A stretch of 64,000 nt of DNA from Gemmataceae bacterium. GTDB lineage: Bacteria; Planctomycetota; Planctomycetia; Gemmatales; Gemmataceae. The notes under the pieces are model-generated. The model had not been told where the DNA came from and did no database searches. It saw nothing but the letters and a program-made list of their open reading frames with translations. The stretch spans positions 491,668-555,667 of the forward strand of contig LR594585.1 in assembly GCA_901538445.1 (NCBI GenBank), read 5' to 3'. The position numbers were made by a program, and so were the translations under genes. The stretch's first letter is position 1, and every line of letters starts with the position of its first letter. Below are positions 49,602 through 57,632 of this stretch, one piece after another.

Positions 49602-50368
49602 CACCGCCCCCCCTTGCTGGCCGCCCGCGGCTTCAAGTGAGCATCGAAGAGCTGACCGATCCCGACCTTGCCGCAGCCGCCGTAGCACGTGCCGGCGTGG
49701 TCCATCACGTCCAGCCGACTGCCCCGGACCCGGCACACCGGGCACGGGCTGACGCGGCCCTCCGCGAACAGGAGGCCGGCGACGGTCGCGAAGGGGCGGG
49801 CGGCGGCCTGCGCACAGAGGGCGAGGACCTCCTCGGGGGCGGCGGGCCGCCCTTCCCGCAGCAGCTCCACCCGGGCCCCGTTCTTCGTGTTCACGCTCCC
49901 GACGGGGCGGGTCATCGCGGTGATACCGGGGCAGTCCGGGTCGGTCGGCAGCAGCGTCTGCACGACCTTCACGACGTTGGCCCACTTCTCGCGGTCCGCC
50001 TCGGTCAGGAACGCGACCAGCGGCGACAACCGCACGATCGCGTGCAGCCCGGTGCCGCTGGACCGCACCTCGGCGGCCGCGAAGACCGGGTGGCGATCCG
50101 TCCAGGACTTCACAATTTCCGACCACAGCTTCTGGGGCGTCCGCAGGACCTCCCCGGGCGCGAGGTCGGGGTGCAGGCGCCCCGGGTCGAAGTCGAGGAG
50201 GATCCCGTGCAGACTCGTAATCGTCGCCTCGGCCAGCGACACCTGCGTCACGGGGCCACAGTCGCCGCGGTTGACCAGTTGCTCACGCCAGTCGAGACGC
50301 GAAGCGCCAACCGACTCCCCGCCCCAGCTCCGGGTTGTCGCCGGGCGGCGCGTACGTTTGGGGGCCAT
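49601..50368 (-). CDS. Archaeo-eukaryotic-type (AEP) primase or primase-polymerase
   Basis: I prefer ATG 50368, preceded by CAGAGGACC; an in-frame start at 50404 lacks a good site. The AEP signature is visible: the metal-binding DxD in GILLDFDPG (D59, D61), SGTGLHAIV (H109), and TRPVGSVNTKNG (154-165), the Arg/Pro-x-GS-x-N nucleotide site. At the end, CPVC and CYGGC form a zinc ribbon (about 209-232). It should make primers for the element's polymerase. The downstream helicase gene overlaps its stop by one base, and a DUF1580 gene lies upstream, so all are in one unit. Confidence 0.82.
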   Translation of the reverse strand: MAPKRTRRPATTRSWGGESVGASRLDWREQLVNRGDCGPVTQVSLAEATITSLHGILLDFDPGRLHPDLAPGEVLRTPQKLWSEIVKSWTDRHPVFAAAEVRSSGTGLHAIVRLSPLVAFLTEADREKWANVVKVVQTLLPTDPDCPGITAMTRPVGSVNTKNGARVELLREGRPAAPEEVLALCAQAAARPFATVAGLLFAEGRVSPCPVCRVRGSRLDVMDHAGTCYGGCGKVGIGQLFDAHLKPRAASKGGR

Positions 50369-50419
50369 GCCTTGGGTCCTCTGATGGTGTTTCACTGTTG
50401 ACATTTCGTGACCGGCGGT

Positions 50420-50797
50420 TCAGGCGCCGCGGCGCTTCAGCTCCTCGGCCGCACGGTCCGCAGCCCGCTGGCGCTGGGCCGGGGTCCGGACGGGCGGATC
50501 GGTGCCGGGGTGGGTCGGCGAGCTCGCCGCGGTGAGCGCGGCGACGAACCGGGCGACGGCACCGCGGGACGTGAGCCAGCGCCCGCCCACGCGGACGGCC
50601 TCCAGCCGCACGACGCCGCCGTTGGGCATCCGCGTCCCCTTCTTGAGCCAGCGAAAAATTGTGCTCGGGTCGACGGCCTCGCCGCCCCGGTGGCCGGGGA
50701 ACAGCCGCCCGGCGGCGGAGAGGGTCAGCCCCTCGCCCCCCTCGATCTCGCTCAAGAGTTGCTGGTTCTGGACGACGGCAGACTTATTCTCGGCCAC
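50420..50797 (-). CDS. DUF1580 / helix-turn-helix protein (125 aa)
   Basis: GTG 50797 follows AGGAGG at an ideal distance. The centre, LTLSAAGRLFPGHRGGEAVD then STIFRWLKKGTRMPN, VRLEAVRVGGRWLTSRGAVARFV, matches DUF1580, a planctomycete family with an excisionase-like winged HTH. Its tail is basic (Arg/Ala-rich), likely for DNA. Such proteins often sit beside integrases or replication genes of mobile elements and may control this operon or promote excision. It precedes the primase by about 50 bases. Confidence 0.8.
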   Translation of the reverse strand: MAENKSAVVQNQQLLSEIEGGEGLTLSAAGRLFPGHRGGEAVDPSTIFRWLKKGTRMPNGGVVRLEAVRVGGRWLTSRGAVARFVAALTAASSPTHPGTDPPVRTPAQRQRAADRAAEELKRRGA

Positions 50798-50895
50798 CTT
50801 ACACCTCCTCGCAGTGAATGCGACTAAGTGAACGGTAGCCGGGGTGCGCGTCACAAGGCGTCCACAACAAGTGGACAATCGACGAGGAGGGCAGT

Positions 50896-51621
50896 TCAGC
50901 CAAGAATCTTCAGTGAATGGCCGCGGCCCGGCGTCCGATCGACCCTCACCCGAACTGAAAAGGGACGTGGAATCCGGCCCACCTTGGCGTTAAAGCGCCC
51001 TTGGTGTTCACCCAAGGTGGGCACTTTGCTCTTGATGTCTTTCCACGGTATCAGGCCGGGGTACACCTCAACCAGCACCACCAAATAATCGAAGACATCC
51101 TGTTCCAACTCGGGCGTGATGCGTCTGCCGTCGAGCCACAGAGATCGGTCCGAGCTGTCGCAACGGAATCGGGAGAACCCGGCTCCGATCATCCGCTCCG
51201 TGGAACGCCACTTGACCCAAAGTTGCGGCGTGGATACTAGCTCCAATACGCTAGCTTCCGACACGCTCGCTTCCGTCACAAGGTTGTTACGTCTCTTCTC
51301 GTCAATCAGCACTTTCAAGTCGAAGAGTTCATCCTTTAAGAATGGTAGTGGCTCGACTTTGTAAGAGATGAGTTCGAGCAACCGCGTGTCGAGCATCAGC
51401 TTCACGGCCCAACGGTAGTCGTCGGGGGGAATCGGGTCCTCGCGCCCGCGCCTACTGAATCCCGAGCAGGCGGCGCGAACCGTGACCGCGCGTTCCTGCC
51501 CACCGTACCGCCTACCGTACCTGTCGCCGGCCAGGGCTTCGCAGATCGCGCGGGCGGCGGCTTCGATCCGATGATCGGGTGGCTGAGGCGCGTGCGGGTG
51601 GCAGTCCTCGGGCAGAACCAT
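50896..51621 (-). CDS. Hypothetical protein with low-GC segment (241 aa)
   Basis: The protein has 241 residues. Residues 15-60 contain a helical start (IEAAARAICEALAGDRYGRR), then WAVKLMLDTRLLELISYKV and SVLELVSTPQLWVKWRS. The C-terminal 90 residues have VFDYLVVLVEVYPGLIPWKD and a basic end. The gene is noticeably AT-richer than its neighbours (for example around 51240-51360), which points to recent transfer. No family recognised. It leads the minus-strand replication block and could be its regulator or a cargo gene. Confidence 0.6.
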   Translation of the reverse strand: MVLPEDCHPHAPQPPDHRIEAAARAICEALAGDRYGRRYGGQERAVTVRAACSGFSRRGREDPIPPDDYRWAVKLMLDTRLLELISYKVEPLPFLKDELFDLKVLIDEKRRNNLVTEASVSEASVLELVSTPQLWVKWRSTERMIGAGFSRFRCDSSDRSLWLDGRRITPELEQDVFDYLVVLVEVYPGLIPWKDIKSKVPTLGEHQGRFNAKVGRIPRPFSVRVRVDRTPGRGHSLKILG

Positions 51622-51736
51622 TTGCCCCTCTCCTTATCTCGCTCTTCGGCACGCTCGGGGGGAGACGGGCCCTTGCTCGGCACAACTGCCACACGAGCTC
51701 GACGCAGGTCACTCTCAGGAGCGTCTCACTTTACTT

Positions 51737-51765
51737 CACACTACCGCGGTGAACCGCACACTACC
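51737..51765. repeat. Direct repeats upstream of the 50896 gene
   Basis: CACACTACC occurs at 51737-51745 and 51757-51765, 20 bp apart and each followed by a nearby CGG, close to two DNA turns. The pair lies about 120 bases before the start of the minus-strand gene at 51621 and may be a regulator site. Confidence 0.35.
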
Positions 51766-51904
51766 ACGGGCTTTCACGCAACGAAAGGGGCGTCTCGCAG
51801 GACGCGCAGAGCGATGTGATATTGCCCGGAAGCCGCGTCGCTCGACGCGGTGCGAATGACTTTCGGGGCGGACCCGCACCGACGCGGGCAACGAACAGGC
51901 GGGG

Positions 51905-52200
51905 GAGGGGTTCGACGTGACGGACGAGGACGGGCCGCGCACGGCGACGCGGGAATTCTTTCGCACCCAGAAGGCTCGGTACGACTCGCGGTGGACGTGA
52001 AGACGCCGCCGGTCGAGGACTCGGCGGTCGAGTGGCCCGAGGACGTGACCCCGTACCGGAGGGCCACGACCCTCGTGGTCCCGCCCCGGGATGCTTGCGA
52101 CTGCCCCCTGTCGTTCGCCCCGGGGCACGCGCTGGTCACGCACCCGCCGCGGGGGCGGGTGGTGCGGGCGGGGCTCCATGTGAACGGGGACAAACAAAGA
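51905..52200 (+). pseudogene. Remnant of a catalase-family gene
   Basis: The two-frame translation matches the end of catalase-domain proteins: REFFRTQKARYDS in one frame, then, after a frame change, PVEDSAVEWPEDVTPYRRAT, LVVPPRDACDCPLSFAPGHA and THPPRGRVVRAGLH in the other. In intact genes this region reads PVEDASVEWPE..SPY....RL.VP. No N-terminal haem domain remains upstream. A short, frameshifted tail only. Confidence 0.65.
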
Positions 52201-52231
52201 AGGGGTCGCGGCTAACGCCGCGACCCCTTCT
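52186..52231 (-). terminator. Strong terminator of the glycan operon
   Basis: AGAAGGGGTCGCGGC (52198-52212) pairs perfectly over 15 bp with GCCGCGACCCCTTCT (52217-52231) around TAAC. On the minus strand the stem is followed by TTGTTTGTC, a suitable U-rich end, 25 bases past the stop of the last glycosyltransferase. Confidence 0.85.
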
Positions 52232-52255
52232 GGTCACCTGGTTTGTTGACCGACC

Positions 52256-53515
52256 CTATCGCACGTGAACCGCTCCCCTGCTCCCAAGCGGTTCGCTGGT
52301 GGGAACGCGATGAATCACGACCTCGCGGTACACGTCCCGCAACTTCCCGCCGTAGCCAAGCGCATCGAACCTGGCCAGCGCCGTCTGACGCGCGGCCGGG
52401 CCGAGCCGCTCGCGAAGTTCTGGATCGCGCACCAGGCGATCGATCACCGCCGACAACTGGCCGACGTTCCCCGGCTCGAACCCGAGCGCGTCGATACCGT
52501 CGGTGAACAACTCGGTCGCGCCGCCGGCCGCACTCACGACGCCCGCCCGCCCGCACGCCATCGCCTCGGCGATCGTGAGGCCGAACGGCTCGGGGGCGGT
52601 CGAGGCGTGGACGACGACGTCGAGCGCCCGGTACACCGCGGCCGTGTCGGTTTGGAACGGCACGAACACGACCCGGTCGCCGAGCCCGCGCGCCGCGACC
52701 GCCTCGCTCAGCTCGGCCGACGTGTACTGGGCCGCGGTCTGGTAGATCGGCCCGCCGACGACGTACCACCGGACCCGCAATTCGGGTGCCTCGGCCGCGA
52801 GCCGGGCGGCCGCGTCGAGGACGGTCAGGTGCCCCTTCCACCGGGCGTAGGTCGCCACGAGGCCGACCCGAACCGTGCCGGGTTCCGCCACGGGTACCCC
52901 CGCGAGTCGATCGAGTTCCGGCCCGTCGCCGGCCCCCGGGCAGAACCGGTCCAGGTCGACGGCGTTAGGTACGACGCGAACCGGCACGCCCGGGAGGATC
53001 ACACGCACATCGAGGGCCACGGCGTTCGAGATCGCCACGACCGCCTTCACCCGTGCCCGCGAGCGCCGCAGTAGCCACCCGGCGAGGGGCCGCAACCCGT
53101 AGAAGTCGTGCGCGTGCCAGACGAGCGGCACCCCCTTCGGGACGACGAGCCGCGCGAGCAGGTGGGTCTTGATGCCGTTGGAGTGGACGAGGTCGGGCGC
53201 GAACCTCGCGACGCGGTTCCTGAGCCGGCTGACGAACTGCGCGAGCGCCGGGAGCCGGTGAAGTGATCGGAGCGCGGCCGCGGTCCGGCCGCCCGGCCGC
53301 GAACTGTCGCCGAGCGCCGCGAAGTCCACCGGCAGCGCGACGACCTCGACCTCGGCACCGAGGTCGCGCACCGCACCTGCGAGCGGCCCGTCCGCGAGGG
53401 CGACGACCCGAACGACCGCACCGGGCCGCTCGTGGAGGACGCCGCGGACGGCGGTGAGGAGCACCCGCTCCGCCCCGCCGAGGGTGCCGACCGGGCTGAG
53501 GAACAGGAGCCTCAC
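52256..53515 (-). CDS. GT4-family glycosyltransferase
   Basis: The protein has 419 residues from GTG 53515, which overlaps the previous stop by 4 bases (GTGA). GT-B landmarks: LFLSPVGTLGGAERVLLTAV, LVHSNGIKTHLLARLV, WHAHDFYGLRPL, then VGLVATYARWKGHLTVLDAA and the donor-site block EPFGLTIAEAMACGRAGVVS (E-x7-E). It transfers a sugar from a nucleotide-sugar donor to a lipid-linked or oligosaccharide acceptor on the inner face of the membrane. It is the last gene of the operon, before the terminator. Confidence 0.9.
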   Translation of the reverse strand: MRLLFLSPVGTLGGAERVLLTAVRGVLHERPGAVVRVVALADGPLAGAVRDLGAEVEVVALPVDFAALGDSSRPGGRTAAALRSLHRLPALAQFVSRLRNRVARFAPDLVHSNGIKTHLLARLVVPKGVPLVWHAHDFYGLRPLAGWLLRRSRARVKAVVAISNAVALDVRVILPGVPVRVVPNAVDLDRFCPGAGDGPELDRLAGVPVAEPGTVRVGLVATYARWKGHLTVLDAAARLAAEAPELRVRWYVVGGPIYQTAAQYTSAELSEAVAARGLGDRVVFVPFQTDTAAVYRALDVVVHASTAPEPFGLTIAEAMACGRAGVVSAAGGATELFTDGIDALGFEPGNVGQLSAVIDRLVRDPELRERLGPAARQTALARFDALGYGGKLRDVYREVVIHRVPTSEPLGSRGAVHVR

Positions 53516-54684
53516 GCCCGCTGGCCGCTCGCGTCCGTGCGTGAGTGGAGGAGCCCCTCGAAGAAGTCGAGGTGCCGCCGCGCCACGATCGACCAGGCGA
53601 ACTCGTTGTGGGCACGTTCGACACCGGCCTCGGCGAGCGCACGCGCTCGTCCCCGGTCCGCGAGCAGCGCCCCGATCGCGTCCGCCCACCCACCCACGTC
53701 CTTCTCGCCGACGATCACGCCGGTGTCCCCGACCACGAACGGGATCTCGCCGCTGTCGCTACCGATGAACGGCACGCCGGTCGCGAACGACTCGACGACC
53801 ATCCGGCCGAACTGCTCCTTCCAGTTCGGCATGGTCTGGCTCGGCGCGCAGAGGATGGCCATCGCGCTGAGGTACGCCGGGACGCGGTCGTGGGGGACGT
53901 CGGTGCAGAGGCGGACCCGGTCGCCGTGTTTCGCTGCCCAAGCGCGGAGGAACGGCTCCATCGGTCCGGCCCCGACGAACATGGCCCGCCAGTCGGTGCG
54001 GAGCTGGTCGAGGGCCCCGGTCAGGACGGCGAGCCCCTTGTCCGCGACGAACCGCCCGAGGTACCCGACCACGGGCGGCCCGGCCCCCCACCCGAGCTTC
54101 GCGAGGAGCGCGTGCCCGGCCCTGGGGTCGGGGCGGAACCGGTCGACGTCCACCCCCAGGGGGATCCGGGCCATCGGCTTCTGGTACCCGCGGCGTGCGC
54201 TCAGGGTCCGGGCCACGAGGGTTCCGCTACAGATCCACCCCGCGGCCCGGCCCATCGCGAACCGCTCGACCCAGTTGAACGGCGGGACGTAGTTCTTGTT
54301 GATGCTCTGCGCCGTGCGGAACACGAGCGGCGCGCCCCGCGGCGTCCACCACGCCACCTGCCCGCCGGCGAGCACGTACGGCTCCTCCCAGCAGTGGACG
54401 AGATCCCACCCCTCGGCCAGCACCCGCCGCAACCGGCGGCCGTACACGAACGTGTGCAGCACCCCGGTGAGGTACGCGTCGGTCGGGACGAGGCGGCACG
54501 GCTCGTCGCCGGCGGTGGTGAGGTAAACGGGCCGAAGGTCATTGGCCCCGTGGAAGTACTTGGGGGCGACGGCAGTGACCTCCCAGCGGTCGCCGCCGAC
54601 GCGGGCCATCTCGTGGGCTAACCGCCGGTTCATCCCGACGACGTAGGAGTGTGCGATCGACAGGAGCCGGCGGGGTCGCGTCAT
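53512..54684 (-). CDS. GT4-family glycosyltransferase
   Basis: The protein has 390 residues from ATG 54684. RLLSIAHSYVVGMNRRLAHE begins the acceptor domain and the donor domain has VVGYLGRFVADKGLAVLTGA and EQFGRMVVESFATGVPFIGS with the EX7E motif. The substrate cannot be told. It lies 51 bases after the next gene in the operon order and overlaps the following gene by 4 bases, so the pair is coupled. Confidence 0.9.
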   Translation of the reverse strand: MTRPRRLLSIAHSYVVGMNRRLAHEMARVGGDRWEVTAVAPKYFHGANDLRPVYLTTAGDEPCRLVPTDAYLTGVLHTFVYGRRLRRVLAEGWDLVHCWEEPYVLAGGQVAWWTPRGAPLVFRTAQSINKNYVPPFNWVERFAMGRAAGWICSGTLVARTLSARRGYQKPMARIPLGVDVDRFRPDPRAGHALLAKLGWGAGPPVVGYLGRFVADKGLAVLTGALDQLRTDWRAMFVGAGPMEPFLRAWAAKHGDRVRLCTDVPHDRVPAYLSAMAILCAPSQTMPNWKEQFGRMVVESFATGVPFIGSDSGEIPFVVGDTGVIVGEKDVGGWADAIGALLADRGRARALAEAGVERAHNEFAWSIVARRHLDFFEGLLHSRTDASGQRA

Positions 54685-54735
54685 CGGGAGCGGTCACGAG
54701 AGGGTGCGGGGGCTCTGCGTACGCGCTGCGGTCCG

Positions 54736-55830
54736 CTACGACCGCAACCTCTGGTACGACTCGGTGATGATTCGGGCGTGCTCGCCCCACGAGAATCGAG
54801 CGGCGTGCCTTAACCGAAGGTTTCGTGCCGGAGCGTCACGAGGATCGGTGAGGAAGGTGGTGACGACACCGGCCCACGTTGGGACGTCGGCGACCGAGCA
54901 GTAGATCGCCGCGTCGCCCCCGGCCTCGCGGAGCGTCGGCAGGTCGCTCGCCACGACGATGGCCCCACAGGCGAGTGCCTCGATCACCGGCAGGCCGAAC
55001 CCCTCGGCGTCGCTCGTGACGAGGACCGCCGCGGCCCGGCGGTACAACTCCGCGAGTTGCCCGCGGGACAGGCCTCCGACGTGGGTGACGGCCGGTCCGA
55101 GTTCAGCGACCCGGTCGGCCAGCCCCGGGGGCCACGGGCCGCCGACCCGAACGAGCCGCAGGCCCGGGACGCGCTCGCGGACCGCGGCGAACACGTCGAG
55201 GAGGACGTCGAGCCGCTTGCGGGGGGCACCGCTCGCGACGCTGAGGAGGTACGGGTGAGTGGTGACCACGGGGAGCGCGATTGTCGGGTCGTGGGCGGGG
55301 GTGAACTCGTCCGCCACGCCGTACGGAGCGTGAACGAGTCGGTCCGCGGGCGCGACCCCGTGGCGAACGAGTTCGGCCCCGATCTCGTGGGTGCTGTGGA
55401 AGACAACGATTGCCCGTCTGAGCCCGTCGAGGGTGCGCCGGGCCATCCGCCGGAACCACCACGGCCGCGGAGCCTTGTCGGGTTCGAGAACGGAGCGGAA
55501 GGCGTCGAGGTCGTGGCAGTACACACCGGCACGGCCCGGCGGCACGGCGGCGACGGCGTGCGCGTAGCTGTGGTCCACGACGTGTACGAAGTCGGCGTGC
55601 CGGGCGGCCCGGCGGACGACCGGGGGGAGGAAGACGTGGCGGTTGAGGAAGCGGTCGGCGTTGAACGCGGTTCGGGATCGCGGCGCGATGCGACTCGCGA
55701 CCCGCACGAACGCCGGGGCGACGTCGACCGCCCCGACGCCCGGAGGGAGGTGCGCGAGGAGTTGGTCGGCACAGAGGTTCATGCTCGGCCAACCCTCGGC
55801 GCGGAAGTCCCGCACGACTGCGAGCCTCAC
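54736..55830 (-). CDS. GT4-family glycosyltransferase
   Basis: The protein has 364 residues from GTG 55830, 2 bases after the upstream stop. The acceptor domain has HVVDHSYAHAVAAVPPGRAG and VYCHDLDAFRSVLEP; the donor domain has YLLSVASGAPRKRLDVLLDV, then EGFGLPVIEALACGAIVVAS. The first is a mannosyltransferase-style SYAH start. The active-site Glu pair is present. A role in extending the same glycan chain follows from the operon. Confidence 0.88.
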   Translation of the reverse strand: MRLAVVRDFRAEGWPSMNLCADQLLAHLPPGVGAVDVAPAFVRVASRIAPRSRTAFNADRFLNRHVFLPPVVRRAARHADFVHVVDHSYAHAVAAVPPGRAGVYCHDLDAFRSVLEPDKAPRPWWFRRMARRTLDGLRRAIVVFHSTHEIGAELVRHGVAPADRLVHAPYGVADEFTPAHDPTIALPVVTTHPYLLSVASGAPRKRLDVLLDVFAAVRERVPGLRLVRVGGPWPPGLADRVAELGPAVTHVGGLSRGQLAELYRRAAAVLVTSDAEGFGLPVIEALACGAIVVASDLPTLREAGGDAAIYCSVADVPTWAGVVTTFLTDPRDAPARNLRLRHAARFSWGEHARIITESYQRLRS

Positions 55831-55832
55831 GG

Positions 55833-56426
55833 TCAACCAGGCTTCCGCCACACGACGGTGAACTTCAGCCCGTTGGTCGTGCGGCTTACCTCGGGCCAGT
55901 CGGCGGGGACCGGCGGGGCATTCCCGGGCCACAGGTTCGCGTCGTCCACCAACAGGAGCCCGCCGGGCCGGAGCTTGCCCAGCACCGCGCGGATGCAGTG
56001 CGACCGGTAGTGCCCGTCCACGACCACGAAGTCGAGCGCCCCGTCGGCGAAGTCGGCCGCGACCGCGACGTACCGCGGCGGCGGGTCGTACGCCGGCCGC
56101 TCCCCCTCGGACTCGGGGTGGTCGAGCGGAACCACGCGGTAGTCGACGTTCGAGACCCCGGCCGCGGCGAGTTGCCCCTTCACGGTCTCGGCCCAGCCGG
56201 CGTGGTGCTCGACGCTCGTCAGGTGGCGGAGCTTGCGGGCGTACCACCGGGTGCTCCGGCCGCTGCCGAACTCCAGGCCCGTCATCTCGGGGGTCAGGTG
56301 CGCCTCAAGAAACGCGACGGCCCCGGGCGTGAGCCACGGCTTGTCCGGGTTTCGCCACTCCCACACCCAGTATCGGACGCGGGCGAACCCTTGGACGGGT
56401 CGCGTCAGCCAGTACACAACCGCCAT
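55833..56426 (-). CDS. Class I SAM-dependent methyltransferase
   Basis: The protein has 197 residues, starting at ATG 56426 (MAVVYWLTRPVQ). TGLEFGSGRSTRWYA is motif I binding SAM, SVEHHAGWAETVK is motif II, LDFVVVDGHYRSHCI is motif IV and LRPGGLLLVDDANLW motif VI. It could methylate a sugar hydroxyl of the glycan or the amino group of a precursor. Located between glycosyltransferases, and its stop is 2 bases before the next start. Confidence 0.82.
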   Translation of the reverse strand: MAVVYWLTRPVQGFARVRYWVWEWRNPDKPWLTPGAVAFLEAHLTPEMTGLEFGSGRSTRWYARKLRHLTSVEHHAGWAETVKGQLAAAGVSNVDYRVVPLDHPESEGERPAYDPPPRYVAVAADFADGALDFVVVDGHYRSHCIRAVLGKLRPGGLLLVDDANLWPGNAPPVPADWPEVSRTTNGLKFTVVWRKPG

Positions 56427-56519
56427 CGGTGTGACTCTCGGTAGTGCCAAAGGAGGTATGCTGAACTCGTTCGTGTGCGACTCGCGCCGCCACGAGATGC
56501 GACGGCGGCGCACGCGAAG

Positions 56520-57632
56520 TTATGGGACCGCGCAGATGTCGCGGATGAATTCGGCGGTCCGGGCCACCTGACGTGCCCGGTCGAAATCGGTCGCGTGCTC
56601 GGCAACGGTTGCCCTCCTGAGCGCGATCTCGTCCCAGGTGAGGGCCTCCACCCACGCGGCGAGCGCGGCGGTGTACCGCTGGTCCCACGGGGCGTGACCG
56701 GGGTGTCGCCAGAATCCACCCCGATCGAGGTCGTACGCGAGCGGGATCTGGCCGGTCACGACCGGGAGCCCGTGGGCCAGGTACTCGCTCAACTTGGTCG
56801 TGTACCGGAACGAGCCGACCCGATCGACCGACTGGGGCAGACTGCCGACGTCCATCGCGGCGTAGTACGCGGGGAGTTGGTCCTGCGGCACCCGCCCGAC
56901 GAAGCGCACCCGTCCCTCGGGGAGGCCCGCGGCGAGACCTTCGAGCTTCCCCCGACCGGACCCATCGCCGACGAGCAGGAACGTGACGTCGCGGCGCGTG
57001 ACGAGCCTCGCGGCCTCGATCAACTCGCGGCCGTAGCAGTACCGGTAGCGGCGCGACCAGTGCATCGTCCCCGCAATGCCAATCACCAAGTTGCCCGTCG
57101 GGATTCCGAGTTCCTGGCGGAGACGGGTGCGGTCCGCGGCCCGGGCCTCGGGCGGTTGGACGAACGGAGCCCACCCGGGGGCGGTCATTGCCCGCGGCAC
57201 CCCGAACGTGAGCGCCCGTCCAACGAGGTACGGGGTCCACCCGATGAACCCCGCCGCGAGCCGGCAAAGCACACGCTCGTACAACCCGAACACCGGCGCG
57301 AGCAATCGGCTCTGGGTTGCGACCCACGGCCCGACCGCGTCGCCGCTGCTGATCACGTACCGGCACCCAAAGAGCACCCGGGCGAGGATCAATGCCGCAC
57401 CCCCGGCCACTCCGGTTCCTTCCATGACCACGAGGTCCGGCCGCGTCGTGCGGAGCGTTCTCAGGAGACCCCAGAACATCCGCAACTTCCGGCGTCGGTC
57501 GAAAGGGAACGCCTCGGGCTGAACGCCACCCAACAGCGTCAGGATGCGGTGCTCTTCGTTGCTCCCCGCCCCGAGGGTCGCGAACGCGAGTACCCGGCTG
57601 GTCGCACTTGCAGGTGTCGCCGTCTCCCTCAC
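56520..57632 (-). CDS. Glycosyltransferase (GT-B, family 4-like)
   Basis: The protein has 370 residues. The donor half is recognisable from VIGIAGTMHWSRRYRYCYGR, GRVRFVGRVPQDQLPAYYAA and SFRYTTKLSEYLAHGLPVVT, the usual KLxEYLAxGLPVV form. The acceptor half has LRMFWGLLRTLRTTRPDLVV and TGVAGGAALILARVLFGCRY. The classical EX7E is modified, as in several GT4-like branches. Its ATG overlaps the following gene stop by 4 bases (ATGA). Confidence 0.82.
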   Translation of the reverse strand: MRETATPASATSRVLAFATLGAGSNEEHRILTLLGGVQPEAFPFDRRRKLRMFWGLLRTLRTTRPDLVVMEGTGVAGGAALILARVLFGCRYVISSGDAVGPWVATQSRLLAPVFGLYERVLCRLAAGFIGWTPYLVGRALTFGVPRAMTAPGWAPFVQPPEARAADRTRLRQELGIPTGNLVIGIAGTMHWSRRYRYCYGRELIEAARLVTRRDVTFLLVGDGSGRGKLEGLAAGLPEGRVRFVGRVPQDQLPAYYAAMDVGSLPQSVDRVGSFRYTTKLSEYLAHGLPVVTGQIPLAYDLDRGGFWRHPGHAPWDQRYTAALAAWVEALTWDEIALRRATVAEHATDFDRARQVARTAEFIRDICAVP

